Counted from the first letter of the stretch, positions 35,191-44,499 are shown. The stretch is 64,000 nucleotides of DNA from JACDBZ01 sp038233215 (GCA_038233215.1 JBBSML010000010.1:1-64000), one strand, 5' to 3'. Notes: a model not told the origin generated them from the letters alone. A program made the numbers and translations.

Positions 35191-36465
35191 ATGATGGATG
35201 CTACGAACCCACCAATCCGACAGGTCCGGGCGATCCGTGTGCGGGAGAAGCGGCGCATCCGCGACCTGCCACGCTTGCGCGCGCCCATTTCCGCGATCCT
35301 CCTCTCCCTGCTCGTCTTCCTCTCCCCTGACCTGACCCTTGCTCCGCTGAGCGCCGGCGAGCCCCAACGCGCCGGTCCGGTGCCGATCGACCAGGTCGGC
35401 GTGAGCGTGCGGCCCCCGCGGATTCATCTGATCGATAGCGTCACCCCGACGCCCGTCGTCGCACCCGACGTAGTCCCGTCACCAGCAGCCGACGCGCAGT
35501 TCGAAGCAGCGATCGCGGCCGCCCGCTCGGCCGCTGGCGCGTATGGCATCACCTTCGCGGCCGTGCGCGACGGAGCGCTGCTGTGGAGCGGAGCGGACGG
35601 TCGGCAGCGCGACGCGTCGACCTCCCTTGCCGCTGACGATCCGCTCGTCATCGGCAGCGTCACCAAGACCTTCGTGGCGGCGACCGTTCTGCAATTGGTC
35701 GAAGAGGGGCGCCTCGAGCTGGACGATGCCGTCAGGGACCACCTGCCCGGGATGTCGAGTGTCAGCGCCGAGATCACCATTCGTCAGCTGCTGGATCACA
35801 CCAGCGGACTCGCGGACGTGTTCAATGACCGCACGCGCAAGGGCCTCGAGGACGACCCCGAGCACGCCTGGACCACGGCCGAGGTTTTCGAGACGCTGCA
35901 CGCCCCCTGGTACGGGCCGGGCCAGGGATGGGCGTACGCCAACACGAACTACTTTCTGCTCGGCCTCGTCGTGGAACGCGTCACAGGATCATCGTTGGCC
36001 ACCGAGCTCGATGAACGGTTCCTGGGGCCACTCGAACTCGACCATACGCGGCTGACCGGCGCGACTGACGACGGAGGCCTGCTGGCGCCCGCGTGGGCCA
36101 CGATCTTCTGGGCCTCCGGCTCGATGATCGCATCCGCCCCCGACCTGGCGCGCTGGGGGGATGCGCTGTACGGCGGCGACATCCTCAGCGCCCGGTCACG
36201 CGCGGCCATGACCGCGCTGAACAGTAACGATTACGGCCTGGGCCTCCAACGCCTCCAGTTGCCCGGCGCCGCGGGCTACGGGCACACCGGCCTGCTGAAC
36301 ACGTACACCTCGCTGCTCATCCATCTGCCCGAGCATGACCTGACGCTTGCGCTGCTCGTCAATCGCAGTGACGTCAGCATCGGCAGCATGCTGGCTGCCC
36401 GACCGCCCAATGGTCCCTCCCTGCTCGAGCTCGTCGGAGTCGGATGGCCGCCGGGGGCTCCCTGA
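35191..36465 (+). CDS. Serine beta-lactamase-like hydrolase (class C/PBP-like fold)
   Basis: A 424-residue protein with an N-terminal hydrophobic segment (ISAILLSLLVFLSPDLTLAP, about residues 33-52), so exported or membrane-anchored, then a linker and the catalytic domain. The nucleophile motif is SVTK in DDPLVIGSVTKTFVA, the Tyr motif is YANTNYFLLGLVVE, and GHTG near residue 370 replaces KTG. Such proteins include peptidases and esterases as well as lactamases; antibiotic hydrolysis should not be assumed. It is divergent to the MFS operon. ATG 35191 and ATG 35194 are both possible starts. Confidence 0.87.
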   Translation: MMDATNPPIRQVRAIRVREKRRIRDLPRLRAPISAILLSLLVFLSPDLTLAPLSAGEPQRAGPVPIDQVGVSVRPPRIHLIDSVTPTPVVAPDVVPSPAADAQFEAAIAAARSAAGAYGITFAAVRDGALLWSGADGRQRDASTSLAADDPLVIGSVTKTFVAATVLQLVEEGRLELDDAVRDHLPGMSSVSAEITIRQLLDHTSGLADVFNDRTRKGLEDDPEHAWTTAEVFETLHAPWYGPGQGWAYANTNYFLLGLVVERVTGSSLATELDERFLGPLELDHTRLTGATDDGGLLAPAWATIFWASGSMIASAPDLARWGDALYGGDILSARSRAAMTALNSNDYGLGLQRLQLPGAAGYGHTGLLNTYTSLLIHLPEHDLTLALLVNRSDVSIGSMLAARPPNGPSLLELVGVGWPPGAP

Positions 36466-36473
36466 CCTCCTGT

Positions 36474-38138
36474 CTATCCCTCGCCGTACAGGATGTCGCG
36501 AATGATCGGCATCGGCGGCGTGCCGTGGCTGACCACCGACTCCAGGAACGGGCGCCATTCGAACGAATCGCCGCTCCGGCGGCGGGCCTCCCGCTCGAGC
36601 TCGGTCATCTCGACGCTGCCGAGGAAATACTCGCAGAGCTGGGTGGAGGAAAGCCGCGCACGGTTCCACTTCTCTGAGGCCTCCGAGCCCTCCTGGAAGC
36701 CACCATCCACCATCATCCCCATGGCCTCGTCCTCTGTCATCGTCCCTGTGTGGATCCGGATGTCCATGAGGGTGTTGGTGACTGCGCGCAGGAAGTACTT
36801 CCAATGGGCGAGGAGCACCGCAGGGTCCTCGGCTCCATACCCTGCATCCATCATCACCTGGGTAACGTAGACGGCCCAGCCTTCGGCGAAAACACCGGAA
36901 CCGAACACGGCGCGCGGCAGCGAGTCGCATCGGTTCGACCATGCCAGTTGGAGATAGTGGCCGGGCGTCGCCTCGTGGATGGTGAGGATGCGCAAGCTGC
37001 GGGCGTTGTTCTCGCGCAGCATCGATTCGACCTGCTCATCGGTCCAGTCGTCCGGTGGTGGGGTGATGGCGAAAAAGCTGTCGAGCCCGCGGTCGAGCGG
37101 CCCGGGCGGGATCAGCATCGCACCGCCGAATGCACGCAGGAAGGGCGGCGTCCAGATGATCTGAAGCGGGTCATCGGCAAGGCCGATGAGATCGCGCTCG
37201 CGGATGAACGCCTCGATCCGTGTGTGCTCCGCAGTGCAGTAGTCGAGCAGCTCTTCGGCCTTCGGGTGATCGGTGGCGATCGCGTCGAGCACACGACGGG
37301 TGAGCACGTCGGGGTCATTCGGCATCGGCTCATCACCGATCCAGGAGGGCCACAGGTCTCGCGCCAGTCGAAGCATCACGGCGCGAACCTCGTCATACGC
37401 CGATGCAGCGCGTGACTCCAGCTCTGCCGGCGTGATGGTCGCCTTGAGCCGATGCGTGAACTTGCGCTCGTATAGGTCGCGGCCGAGTCGGAAGTCGCCG
37501 TTGGCGGTGGGAAGCAGCTCGTCGCGCATCCATTCGATGAAGGCGTCTACCGCCTCGATCGCCGGTCCGGCGGCGGTCGCGACCCGCTCCCCGAGGCGGG
37601 CGTCGGCCTCGGCGGCCATCTCGACGGCGGTGCGGCACAGGTCCGCCACGCCCGGCATGGTGGCGATCCCCTTCTCGACATGGAACCCGCTCGGTGCGCG
37701 GCCGCGGCCGGAGGTCAGGTTCGCGCGCGCCGCCTCCAGGACGGTCGGGATGCCCTCCATCCGGCCGGCGGCGCTCACCAGCCGATCGGCGAGCGGCGCG
37801 AACTCGCGGCTCATCAGGGCGAACAGTCCCCCGCCGAGGAGGTAGCTGTAGACGATCGGGCTCCAGGAGGCCTCGTCAAGATCCTCCTCGTCGAAGCGCA
37901 GCTCGTCGATCTGGGTGACCAGCACGCGCCGATCGATCTCCTCGTCGCGGGTGAGGCCCTCGGCGGCCTTGAGATTGGATCGGGCGCCCGCCAGCCAGGC
38001 CAGGCGCTCTTGGGTGCCCGCATCGGTCAAGTCTGGCCAAACACCGTCGTGATCGTGCTTCCCGGCGTTCGTCGCGTGTACCGGATAGTGGCGGAAAAAG
38101 TCAGCGAAGAATGCGTCGACGGCATCGGTGAAGGTCAT
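36474..38138 (-). CDS. DUF885 family zinc-peptidase-like protein, copy 1
   Basis: A 554-residue protein of the DUF885 family, distant relatives of gluzincin-type carboxypeptidases. The zinc signature is in RILTIHEATPGHYLQLAWS (HExxxxH), and SGVFAEGWAVYVTQVMMDAG supplies the downstream Glu. The start is ATG 38138; the frame continues upstream but runs through a pseudogene remnant. A second member lies at 46397-48028. Probably hydrolyses oligopeptides. Convergent with the beta-lactamase-like gene (8-bp gap). Confidence 0.85.
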   Translation of the reverse strand: MTFTDAVDAFFADFFRHYPVHATNAGKHDHDGVWPDLTDAGTQERLAWLAGARSNLKAAEGLTRDEEIDRRVLVTQIDELRFDEEDLDEASWSPIVYSYLLGGGLFALMSREFAPLADRLVSAAGRMEGIPTVLEAARANLTSGRGRAPSGFHVEKGIATMPGVADLCRTAVEMAAEADARLGERVATAAGPAIEAVDAFIEWMRDELLPTANGDFRLGRDLYERKFTHRLKATITPAELESRAASAYDEVRAVMLRLARDLWPSWIGDEPMPNDPDVLTRRVLDAIATDHPKAEELLDYCTAEHTRIEAFIRERDLIGLADDPLQIIWTPPFLRAFGGAMLIPPGPLDRGLDSFFAITPPPDDWTDEQVESMLRENNARSLRILTIHEATPGHYLQLAWSNRCDSLPRAVFGSGVFAEGWAVYVTQVMMDAGYGAEDPAVLLAHWKYFLRAVTNTLMDIRIHTGTMTEDEAMGMMVDGGFQEGSEASEKWNRARLSSTQLCEYFLGSVEMTELEREARRRSGDSFEWRPFLESVVSHGTPPMPIIRDILYGEG

Positions 38139-38203
38139 GCCGCCATGGTGCCATGGAAACGCCGACCGCCGGAGGGTCCGACGGCCGGCGATTCGCGGGC
38201 CGG

Positions 38204-38342
38204 CTAGGGTACGTCGAGCTGAATCGAGTCGACGATCGCCTCGCGCCCGGCGCGATCGGCTTCGGACGTCCCTGGCATGAAGTTCGTTCTCGATCACGAG
38301 ACGGTGGCCGTCGACGTCGAGGATGTGACCTGACTAACTTGA
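38204..38342 (-). pseudogene. Remnant of a C-terminal protein tail
   Basis: Reading on the minus strand gives HILDVDGHRLVIENE in one frame. After a single-base shift it gives MPGTSEADRAGREAIVDSIQ and then LDVP and a stop at 38204-38206. Joined, this looks like the last 45 or so residues of a longer protein of the kind ending in TS..D.A..EAIVDSI. Upstream the frame is closed by TAG, and nothing related precedes it. It is therefore a leftover fragment. The parent family is not identified. Confidence 0.35.
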
Positions 38343-38535
38343 CCGGGCGTTGGTGGTACAGCGCAAGCCAACTCCGGAACACGGTGTGGGCGTCTTTGTC
38401 GCCAGCAGGATCAATCTTCGACGCGCACGCAAGGGGCGAGCATGAAGAGGCCGGCCGCTGGACAATTCGGCGGCCGGCCGTGAGATCACAACAAGGTGCT
38501 TGGTCAGGCGGTCAGAGGCCTGAGCAGTTGCTTGC
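38343..38535. other. Non-coding gap before the amidase gene end
   Basis: Nothing convincing is seen here. GGCGGCCGGCCG-type GC dyads near 38450-38480 could form a weak hairpin downstream of the amidase gene, but no T-run follows. Confidence 0.4.
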
Positions 38536-40155
38536 TCATTCGAGCGTTGGGATGAACGCAGGCGGGACCCGGATGTGCGTCGCCTGCTCGAAGGAGTAGG
38601 CGAGCGCGATGAGCGTCGGCTCGTCCCACCTACCTCCCATGAATGACACGCCGATGGGCAGCGCGCCGTCGACATAGCCCGCCGGCACGGTGATGTTGGC
38701 GTAGCCGGCGACCGCGGCTGGGGTGGACGACCCAACGAACGTCGAGAAGTCGCCGCCGAGGTCGCCGTTCACCGGATCGGTCACCCACGCCGGCCCATTC
38801 GTCGGCGCGATGATCGCGTCGAGGTCGTTGGCGGACATCGTCCCGTTGATCGCGTCCTGGGCGACGGAGGTGGCAAGCTCACGGGCCGTGGTGCACTCGG
38901 GGTCAGCCCGACCACCGGTCGCCTGGGCCAGTTCGAAGATCTCCGAGTTCCACGGCCCTTCGAGGTCCGGATTCGCCTCGTTGAAGTCGATCACGTCCTG
39001 GAGCGTCTTTGGGTAGCCCGGTTCCGTGTAGGTTTCGAGGTACGCCGGGAGGTCGGACTTGAACTCGCACAGCAGTGCTGTGAACTCAGGCTCGTACGCG
39101 GGCTCGATCGGAATCCGGGTGTTGTCGATCACGGTCGCGCCCTGGGCCTCGAGCGCCGCAACCGTGTCGTTGATGACCTCGTCGACCTCAGGGCTGACGA
39201 GTGGGTCGTACGTGCCCTCGCGCCAGACACCGATTCGCGCGCCATCGAGCGCGTCCGGATCGAGGAACGCGGTGTAGTCGGTGAAGGCGTTGCCGGCCTG
39301 GGCCGTCGTTGCCGGATCGAGCGGATCGACGCCGGTCATCGCGCCCAGCAGCACGGCCGCATCGGTCACGTTTCGAGCCATCGGCCCGGCGGTGTCCTGG
39401 TCGGCGGAGATCGGGATGATGCCCGACCGGCTGAGGAGCCCGACCGTCGGCTTGATCCCGACCACGCCGTTGGCGCCCGCGGGGCAGACGATGGAACCGT
39501 CCGTCTCCGTCCCGACCGCGGCCACTGCCAGGTCGGCGGAAGCCGCGACCCCAGAACCCGAACTTGACCCGCACGGATTACGGTCAAGCACATGGGCCAT
39601 GTTGGTCTGGCCGCCGATGCCGCTCCAGCCGCTGGACGACGGGATCGATCGGAAGTTCGCCCACTCGGACAGGTTCGCCTTGCCGATGATCAGGGCGCCT
39701 GCGGCGCGCAGCTGCTCGGCGATGAACGCATCTGACGGGGTGCTGCCGGCCAGCGCCCAGGACCCGGCCGTCGTCGGCATCCCGGTCGTGTTGATGTTGT
39801 CCTTGACGAGGATGGGGATGCCCAGCAGCGGACGGTCGTCGCCCTGCCGGCGGGCCCTATCGGCTGCACGCGCATCGGCGAGGGCAGTGGGGCTCACGGT
39901 GATGACCGCGTTGAGCTGCGGGTTCAGCTTCTTGATCCGGTGCACGTAGAACTGGGTCAGCTGGACCGACGTGAGTCGGTGACGGTCCATGAGCGCCTGG
40001 AGCTCCGGAATGGTCGTCGCATCCACGTCGATGCCGGCGACGCTGGTCGAGGTCGCCTGCCGCGCAAGACCAAAAGGAGCGGCAATTGCCGAGACGACGA
40101 GCATCAGTGTCAGCAGGATGACGAGACCAATTGACCGTCGAGCCGGGCTGCTCAT
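38536..40155 (-). CDS. Secreted amidase (amidase signature family)
   Basis: A 539-residue hydrolase. A signal peptide or membrane anchor covers residues 8-30 (IGLVILLTLMLVVSAIAAPFG). The Ser-cisSer-Lys triad is visible: Lys in GIPILVKDNINTTGM, cis-Ser in NPCGSSSGSGVAASA and nucleophile Ser in VGTETDGSIVCPAGANG. GatA-like relatives are cytosolic, so an extracellular amide hydrolase is more likely than a tRNA amidotransferase; no gatB or gatC is nearby. ATG 40155 was chosen because it directly precedes the signal peptide. Confidence 0.9.
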   Translation of the reverse strand: MSSPARRSIGLVILLTLMLVVSAIAAPFGLARQATSTSVAGIDVDATTIPELQALMDRHRLTSVQLTQFYVHRIKKLNPQLNAVITVSPTALADARAADRARRQGDDRPLLGIPILVKDNINTTGMPTTAGSWALAGSTPSDAFIAEQLRAAGALIIGKANLSEWANFRSIPSSSGWSGIGGQTNMAHVLDRNPCGSSSGSGVAASADLAVAAVGTETDGSIVCPAGANGVVGIKPTVGLLSRSGIIPISADQDTAGPMARNVTDAAVLLGAMTGVDPLDPATTAQAGNAFTDYTAFLDPDALDGARIGVWREGTYDPLVSPEVDEVINDTVAALEAQGATVIDNTRIPIEPAYEPEFTALLCEFKSDLPAYLETYTEPGYPKTLQDVIDFNEANPDLEGPWNSEIFELAQATGGRADPECTTARELATSVAQDAINGTMSANDLDAIIAPTNGPAWVTDPVNGDLGGDFSTFVGSSTPAAVAGYANITVPAGYVDGALPIGVSFMGGRWDEPTLIALAYSFEQATHIRVPPAFIPTLE

Positions 40156-40257
40156 CGCGCGTGACCTCCGAGGAGTCGGGTGGGGCGGTGCGAGGAAGGC
40201 GCACCGGGGCACGCGTCCATTGAACGCCCGGCGTCAAGACTGCGCTAGCCTTTGGGC

Positions 40258-40992
40258 GTGAGCGAGAACATCTGCTACACCGATGCCTACGCGCGCCAGA
40301 CCGATGCGGTCGTGGTCGAGCTCGAGCTCGACGCTGATGCGAACGCAGTCCTGCTGGATCGGACCGTCTTCTATCCCGGCGGCGGTGGCCAGCCCGCGGA
40401 TACCGGCCTGCTGACCGGAGCATCCGGCGGGTCATGGCGGGTCATCGGCGCCAAGAAGCGTGGCGAGGAGATCTGGCACACCATCGAGGCTGGGACCGAG
40501 CTGCCGGCGCTCGACACCCAGGTCACCGCCGAACTCGATTGGGATCGCCGTCACGCTCTGATGCGGACCCATTCCGCGCTGCACATCCTGTGCGGTGTCG
40601 TGTGGCGCGACCACCAGGCTTCCGTGACGGGCGGGAACATGGAGCCGCTGTCAGGGCGCATGGACTTCGAGTTCGAGACGATGTCGGGCGATCTCGTCGG
40701 CGAGATCGAGAAGCGGGTCAACCTTGAGATCGAAGCGGATCGCGAGATCCAGGTCGCCATCCTGCCGCGTGAGGAGGCCATGGCCATCCCCGACCTCATC
40801 CGCACCAAGATCAACCTTCTCCCCGAGGGGATCAGCGAGATTCGCACCATCGAGATCGTCGGCCTCGACCTCCAGGCCGATGGCGGCACCCACGTGGCAC
40901 ACACCGGCGAGATCGGCCGCGTGAAGGTCACCGGCTACGAGTCGAAGGGTCGCATCAACAAGCGCATCCGCATCGAGGTCGTCGGTGGGTGA
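40258..40992 (+). CDS. Alanyl-tRNA editing protein (AlaX family)
   Basis: A 244-residue trans-editing factor that removes mischarged Ser or Gly from tRNA-Ala. The N-terminal segment TVFYPGGGGQPADTGLL matches the alanyl-tRNA synthetase editing region, then RRHALMRTHSALHILCGVV provides the HxxxH zinc ligands and LQADGGTHVAHTGEIG the second site, with Asp where many relatives have Cys. GTG 40258 is preferred over TTG 40252 because TAGCCT lies 6 bases before it. Confidence 0.88.
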   Translation: MSENICYTDAYARQTDAVVVELELDADANAVLLDRTVFYPGGGGQPADTGLLTGASGGSWRVIGAKKRGEEIWHTIEAGTELPALDTQVTAELDWDRRHALMRTHSALHILCGVVWRDHQASVTGGNMEPLSGRMDFEFETMSGDLVGEIEKRVNLEIEADREIQVAILPREEAMAIPDLIRTKINLLPEGISEIRTIEIVGLDLQADGGTHVAHTGEIGRVKVTGYESKGRINKRIRIEVVGG

Positions 40993-41015
40993 GCTGCTCC
41001 AGCTCCCCAGCTCCC

Positions 41016-41145
41016 CCGCACCGCGGGGCTAACGACCGGCCACAGTGAGCTCCGTGGTCGATCTGACCGCACCGCGGGTCAAAGCGCCACGAAACTACCC
41101 GCCTTGGCTCGTTCGTTTGCCGTTAGCCCCGCCATGCGGGTGAAC
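41016..41145 (+). repeat. CGTTAGCC-type repeats, second site
   Basis: The clearest copy is GCCGTTAGCCCCGCCATGCG followed by GGTGAAC (41119-41145). An inverted weaker copy CCGCACCGCGGGGCTAACG is at 41016-41034, and a half copy GACCGCACCGCGGGTCAAAG follows near 41068. They fill the 230-bp gap between the AlaX and ChaB genes, which otherwise holds no gene. Confidence 0.6.
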
Positions 41146-41222
41146 GCACGCGGAAGCCCCGCTGGGAGGCCTCCATTGTGCAGATGCATCGGTCCTGAAG
41201 GCCGCCACCCGAAGGAGAACCG

Positions 41223-41609
41223 ATGCCTGGACGCAAGGAGCTGCCGGGAACGCTCAAGCGCTCGCCGAAGAAGGCGCAGGAGACCTGGATCAAGACGCAC
41301 GACAGTGCCGTGGATCAGTACGGCGAGGGCGAGCAGGCGCACCGCACCGCGTTTGCCAGCCTGAAGCACTCCTATGAGAAGGTCGACGACCACTGGGAGA
41401 AGAAGGACGAGAAGGGACCGTCGGATCCTCGCTCGGCGATCGGTGGACAGCGCGCGCGCCGAGGCGAGGGCGAGACCTTCGGAGGCGTCGACCTGTACGG
41501 CAACACCAAGGCGGAGCTGTACGAGCGAGCCCGCAAGCTGGGCGTGACGGGCCGCTCCAACATGGACAAAAAGGAGCTGGCCCGCGCGATTGACCGCAAG
41601 CAGGGCTAA
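41223..41609 (+). CDS. ChaB family protein with C-terminal Rho-N-like/SAP helix motif
   Basis: A 128-residue protein. The first 60 residues are the ChaB fold (LPGTLKRSPKKAQETWIKTH, AVDQYGEGEQAHRTAFASLK). A basic linker follows and the C-terminal YGNTKAELYERARKLGVTGR with NMDKKELARAI forms a helix-extended-helix like Rho-N or SAP domains, suggesting nucleic-acid binding. E. coli ChaB is linked to the cation exchanger ChaA, but no chaA is nearby; the role here is open. ATG 41223 follows AAGGAGAA. Confidence 0.82.
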   Translation: MPGRKELPGTLKRSPKKAQETWIKTHDSAVDQYGEGEQAHRTAFASLKHSYEKVDDHWEKKDEKGPSDPRSAIGGQRARRGEGETFGGVDLYGNTKAELYERARKLGVTGRSNMDKKELARAIDRKQG

Positions 41610-42250
41610 CGGGCGCGGATCCGGCGACGCACGATCGGTCGCACGGAAGTGGCTCGGTTCCACTGGCGCCTCTCGACGACCTCGAAGCCGGCACCCTCGA
41701 ACATGCGGCGCGTGCCCATGTACGCGTTGGCTGACGGAATGCGACCACCATCAGTCTCGACCGGGTAGGCCTCGAGCAGTTTCGCGCCGTGCTCGCGGGC
41801 ATAGTCGACCGCCGCATCCAGCAACTTCTTGGCAACTCCCTGGCCACGGGCCCTCCGGCCGACCACGAAGCAGACGATCGACCAGACCGGCCTGTCGTCG
41901 ATGGGCGCGAGGATCTTCGAATGCTTGAGGCGCTCATAGTCCTCTCGAGGACCCAGGCTCACCCAGCCGATGGCCTCTCCGTCCCGGTAAGCGATCAGTC
42001 CCGGCGCTCGACCCTCCAGCTGGTCCACAGCTGCCTCGAGCACGGCCCTGTTCTCCGTGGCCGATGCATTCGGAAACGTCATGCCGCGAACACGAAACGA
42101 GGCGCACCAGCACCATTTCGGATCGCCACCCTGGCCGAACAGTCCCGCCAGGTGTGGCAGCCGTTCGCGCGTGAGGGGATGGATCTCCAGATCAGGCGTC
42201 ATCCGAGCATTCTGGTCCGCGACGGGGTCCCGCGGTGGACGGTTGCTCAC
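41606..42250 (-). CDS. GNAT family N-acetyltransferase
   Basis: A 214-residue acetyltransferase. The acetyl-CoA site is in WSIVCFVVGRRARGQGVAKK (the R-x-x-G-x-G/A pattern), after the strand LIAYRDGEAIGWVSLGPRED, and followed by LLDAAVDYAREHGAKLLEAYPV. KWCWCASFRVRG in the N-terminal part is typical of a subgroup with unknown substrate. GTG 42250 overlaps the NagD stop (GTGA); ATG 42202 would remove 16 residues. Its last 4 bases overlap the convergent ChaB stop. Confidence 0.85.
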   Translation of the reverse strand: MSNRPPRDPVADQNARMTPDLEIHPLTRERLPHLAGLFGQGGDPKWCWCASFRVRGMTFPNASATENRAVLEAAVDQLEGRAPGLIAYRDGEAIGWVSLGPREDYERLKHSKILAPIDDRPVWSIVCFVVGRRARGQGVAKKLLDAAVDYAREHGAKLLEAYPVETDGGRIPSANAYMGTRRMFEGAGFEVVERRQWNRATSVRPIVRRRIRAR

Positions 42251-43035
42251 GGCGTGAGCGGTTCGATCTCGTCGATCAGGTCGGCCACCGAGTCCACGAT
42301 GCGGGTGGGTAGGTAGCTGAAGCGCTGGGCCTCGTCGGCGTTCGTGATGCCGGTCAGCACGAGGACCGTTTCCAGGCCGGCCTCCAGGCCCGTGACGATA
42401 TCGGTGTCCATGCGGTCACCGATCATGACGGTCGACTCGGAATGGGCGCCGATCTGGCGCAGTGCGGATCGAATCATCAGAGGATTCGGCTTGCCGATGT
42501 AGTACGGCTGCACGCCGGTCGCCGATGAGATGAGCGCCGCGACGGAGCCGGTTGCCGGCAGCGGACCGCTCGGGCTCGGCCCGGTCGGATCAGGGTTGGT
42601 GGCGATGAAGCGGGCGCCGCGACTGATGAGCTGGATCCCACGCGCGATGCGCTCGAAGCTGTACGTCCGCGTCTCGCCGAGGACGACGTAGTCGGGATCG
42701 GTCTCGGCAAGCGTGTAACCGACCTCGTAGAGGGCGGTGGTGAGTCCTGCCTCGCCGATGGCGAAGGCGGTGCCGCCCGGACGCTGATCGGCCAGGAACT
42801 TGGCAGTGGCCAGCGCGGACGTCCATATCGCATCCGACGTGACGTTCAGCCCTAGGCGGCTGAGCCGCGCCGCCAGGTCGCGGGTGGTGTACATCGAGTT
42901 GTTGGTGAGGATCAGGAACGGGTGGCCGGTCTCGGTCAGGCGCGCCACGAACCGATCGGCACCAGGGACAAGGTGGTCCTCCTGGACGATGACCCCATCC
43001 ATGTCCATCAGCCAGCTTCGACGTTCGCGATTCAT
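42247..43035 (-). CDS. HAD-superfamily phosphatase, NagD/subclass IIA
   Basis: A 262-residue sugar-phosphate or phosphoglycolate phosphatase. Motif I is WLMDMDGVIVQED, motif II LILTNNSMYTTRDLAARL, the Lys is in YYIGKPNPLMIRSAL, and motif IV STVMIGDRMDTDIVTGLEAG. The cap domain sits between motifs II and III as in NagD. A TAGCAT box lies 6 bases before ATG 43035. It heads a two-gene operon with the acetyltransferase downstream (GTGA overlap). Confidence 0.88.
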   Translation of the reverse strand: MNRERRSWLMDMDGVIVQEDHLVPGADRFVARLTETGHPFLILTNNSMYTTRDLAARLSRLGLNVTSDAIWTSALATAKFLADQRPGGTAFAIGEAGLTTALYEVGYTLAETDPDYVVLGETRTYSFERIARGIQLISRGARFIATNPDPTGPSPSGPLPATGSVAALISSATGVQPYYIGKPNPLMIRSALRQIGAHSESTVMIGDRMDTDIVTGLEAGLETVLVLTGITNADEAQRFSYLPTRIVDSVADLIDEIEPLTP

Positions 43036-43115
43036 GAGCCGATGCTAGCGCTTGCGCTCGCGACCCCACGAACGTGACGGCGATTTGCTCGCCCGGTGCC
43101 AACGCGACCGGAACG

Positions 43116-44492
43116 TCAACGGCGTTCCAGCAGGAACAGGGTGCGTGGTGAATCGGCGACCGGCGCTTCCCGAAGGACGTTGAACGAGGCATTGAACGCG
43201 TCGCGAAAGCCGTCGATCGAGTAGTGCTCGAAGATGTCGCGCCGTGCGGCGAGCAGGCGCCGCGTCATGGGGTCCTCCTTGGGGACGAACTCGACGATGG
43301 CGCGCGGGGCCATTCGCGCGAAGAGACGAGCGACGCCGGGCAGCGGCACGTTGTTGCCGATCGCGAGGTGGTGAACGAGCGCCAGGGCGAGGATCAGGTC
43401 CGGCTCGCCGCGACCCAGGAACGAGGCACGCTCCTCCAGCCCCCAGCCGATGGCGGGCGAAGGATTTGCGAGGTCCAGGATGAGAGGCAGGATCGCCGGC
43501 GCGCCGGTACCGCGGACACGACGCCAGTGGGCTTCGACGCTCGCGGCATCCTGGTCCCAGGCAACAACGCGGTAGCCGGCATCGGCCGCGATGGCACTGT
43601 AGACGCCGGTGTTGGCACCCAGATCCCATGCCAACCTGCCGCCCACGGCGACGAGCATCTCGCGCACGAGCTCACCCTTGCTCGCTGTGGCCGCATCGGA
43701 GTACGACGTGGTGGAGGCGTATTCGGACCAGTGGCTGGACGGTTTCCAGCGCAGACCCTCGACGGTGCGCCGCAACGAATCGAGCAGGGCGCGCTGACCG
43801 GTCGCGCTGATCCTTCGCTCCTTCTTCGGTGCTCCGGCGGCCGGAGGCGGCTCGTTGGCCGCACGCCGTTGGGCTCCCGCGTGCAGGTGGATATGCGCGG
43901 ACAGTCCAAGGTTGAAGCGAGTACGTCCCGGCAGCATCCTGGCGGCCAGGTCCAGCGGAATGCCATCGATGAACTCGCGCAGCATCAACCCACAACGGGC
44001 GTCGCGATGCGCGATCAACGCCAAGGGTGCCAGGAAATGCTCGCAGAATTGGCGATACGCCGGCCACGGCGCCGTTGCCGCGGCGACCTCGAAGCTGAGG
44101 CTGTCGATCAGGATCGGGCGACCCGCGTCGAGCTGAATGTTGTAGGCGCTCGCATCCTTGAGGCGCATCCCGACATCTAGGGCACGAGACTGGAGCTCGA
44201 GCGTGAGGAGTGCCGCCTCCTTGAGCTGCGAAAACGACCATTCGTACGGATACGAGATGACATCGATCATCCGGGGCCGAATCACGACCACGCTGTCCGG
44301 CAGCGCGGCGAGCTCGGAGGCCTCGACCACATGATCGACGATTAGCCGATCAGCGGCCAGACGCTCATAGAGACCGGTCGAATTGAAAGCCGCCCAATCG
44401 TCGGCAGCGGAGGCCTGCACCTGCCGGTACAACACCCCGTTGCGACGAAAGACGAAGCCGGATGGATCACGGAACGATGCCGGATCCACCAT
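43116..44492 (-). CDS. SAM-dependent methyltransferase of the small-membrane-protein/sulfatase locus
   Basis: A 458-residue protein. The N-terminal half (residues 1-200) has SGFVFRRNGVLYRQV, SYPYEWSFSQLKEAALLTLE and LKDASAYNIQLDAGRPILID, a pattern reminiscent of a kinase-like nucleotide-binding lobe. The C-terminal half is a class I methyltransferase with GRLAWDLGANTGVYSAIAAD as SAM motif I, YRVVAWDQD as motif II and LILALALVHHLAIGNNV. Similar proteins are seen with surface-polysaccharide and nodulation-factor loci, but no substrate can be named. It is 7 bp downstream of the small YIDPGSGS protein. Confidence 0.78.
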   Translation of the reverse strand: MVDPASFRDPSGFVFRRNGVLYRQVQASAADDWAAFNSTGLYERLAADRLIVDHVVEASELAALPDSVVVIRPRMIDVISYPYEWSFSQLKEAALLTLELQSRALDVGMRLKDASAYNIQLDAGRPILIDSLSFEVAAATAPWPAYRQFCEHFLAPLALIAHRDARCGLMLREFIDGIPLDLAARMLPGRTRFNLGLSAHIHLHAGAQRRAANEPPPAAGAPKKERRISATGQRALLDSLRRTVEGLRWKPSSHWSEYASTTSYSDAATASKGELVREMLVAVGGRLAWDLGANTGVYSAIAADAGYRVVAWDQDAASVEAHWRRVRGTGAPAILPLILDLANPSPAIGWGLEERASFLGRGEPDLILALALVHHLAIGNNVPLPGVARLFARMAPRAIVEFVPKEDPMTRRLLAARRDIFEHYSIDGFRDAFNASFNVLREAPVADSPRTLFLLERR

Positions 44493-44499
44493 CGGCGGA

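Noticed and set aside
35191..36465. Antibiotic-resistance beta-lactamase
   Set aside because: SxxK and YxN motifs are common to esterases and peptidases of this fold. Nothing in the sequence shows lactam hydrolysis.
38536..40155. GatA subunit of tRNA amidotransferase
   Set aside because: The protein has a signal peptide and no gatB or gatC neighbours. A secreted amidase is more likely.
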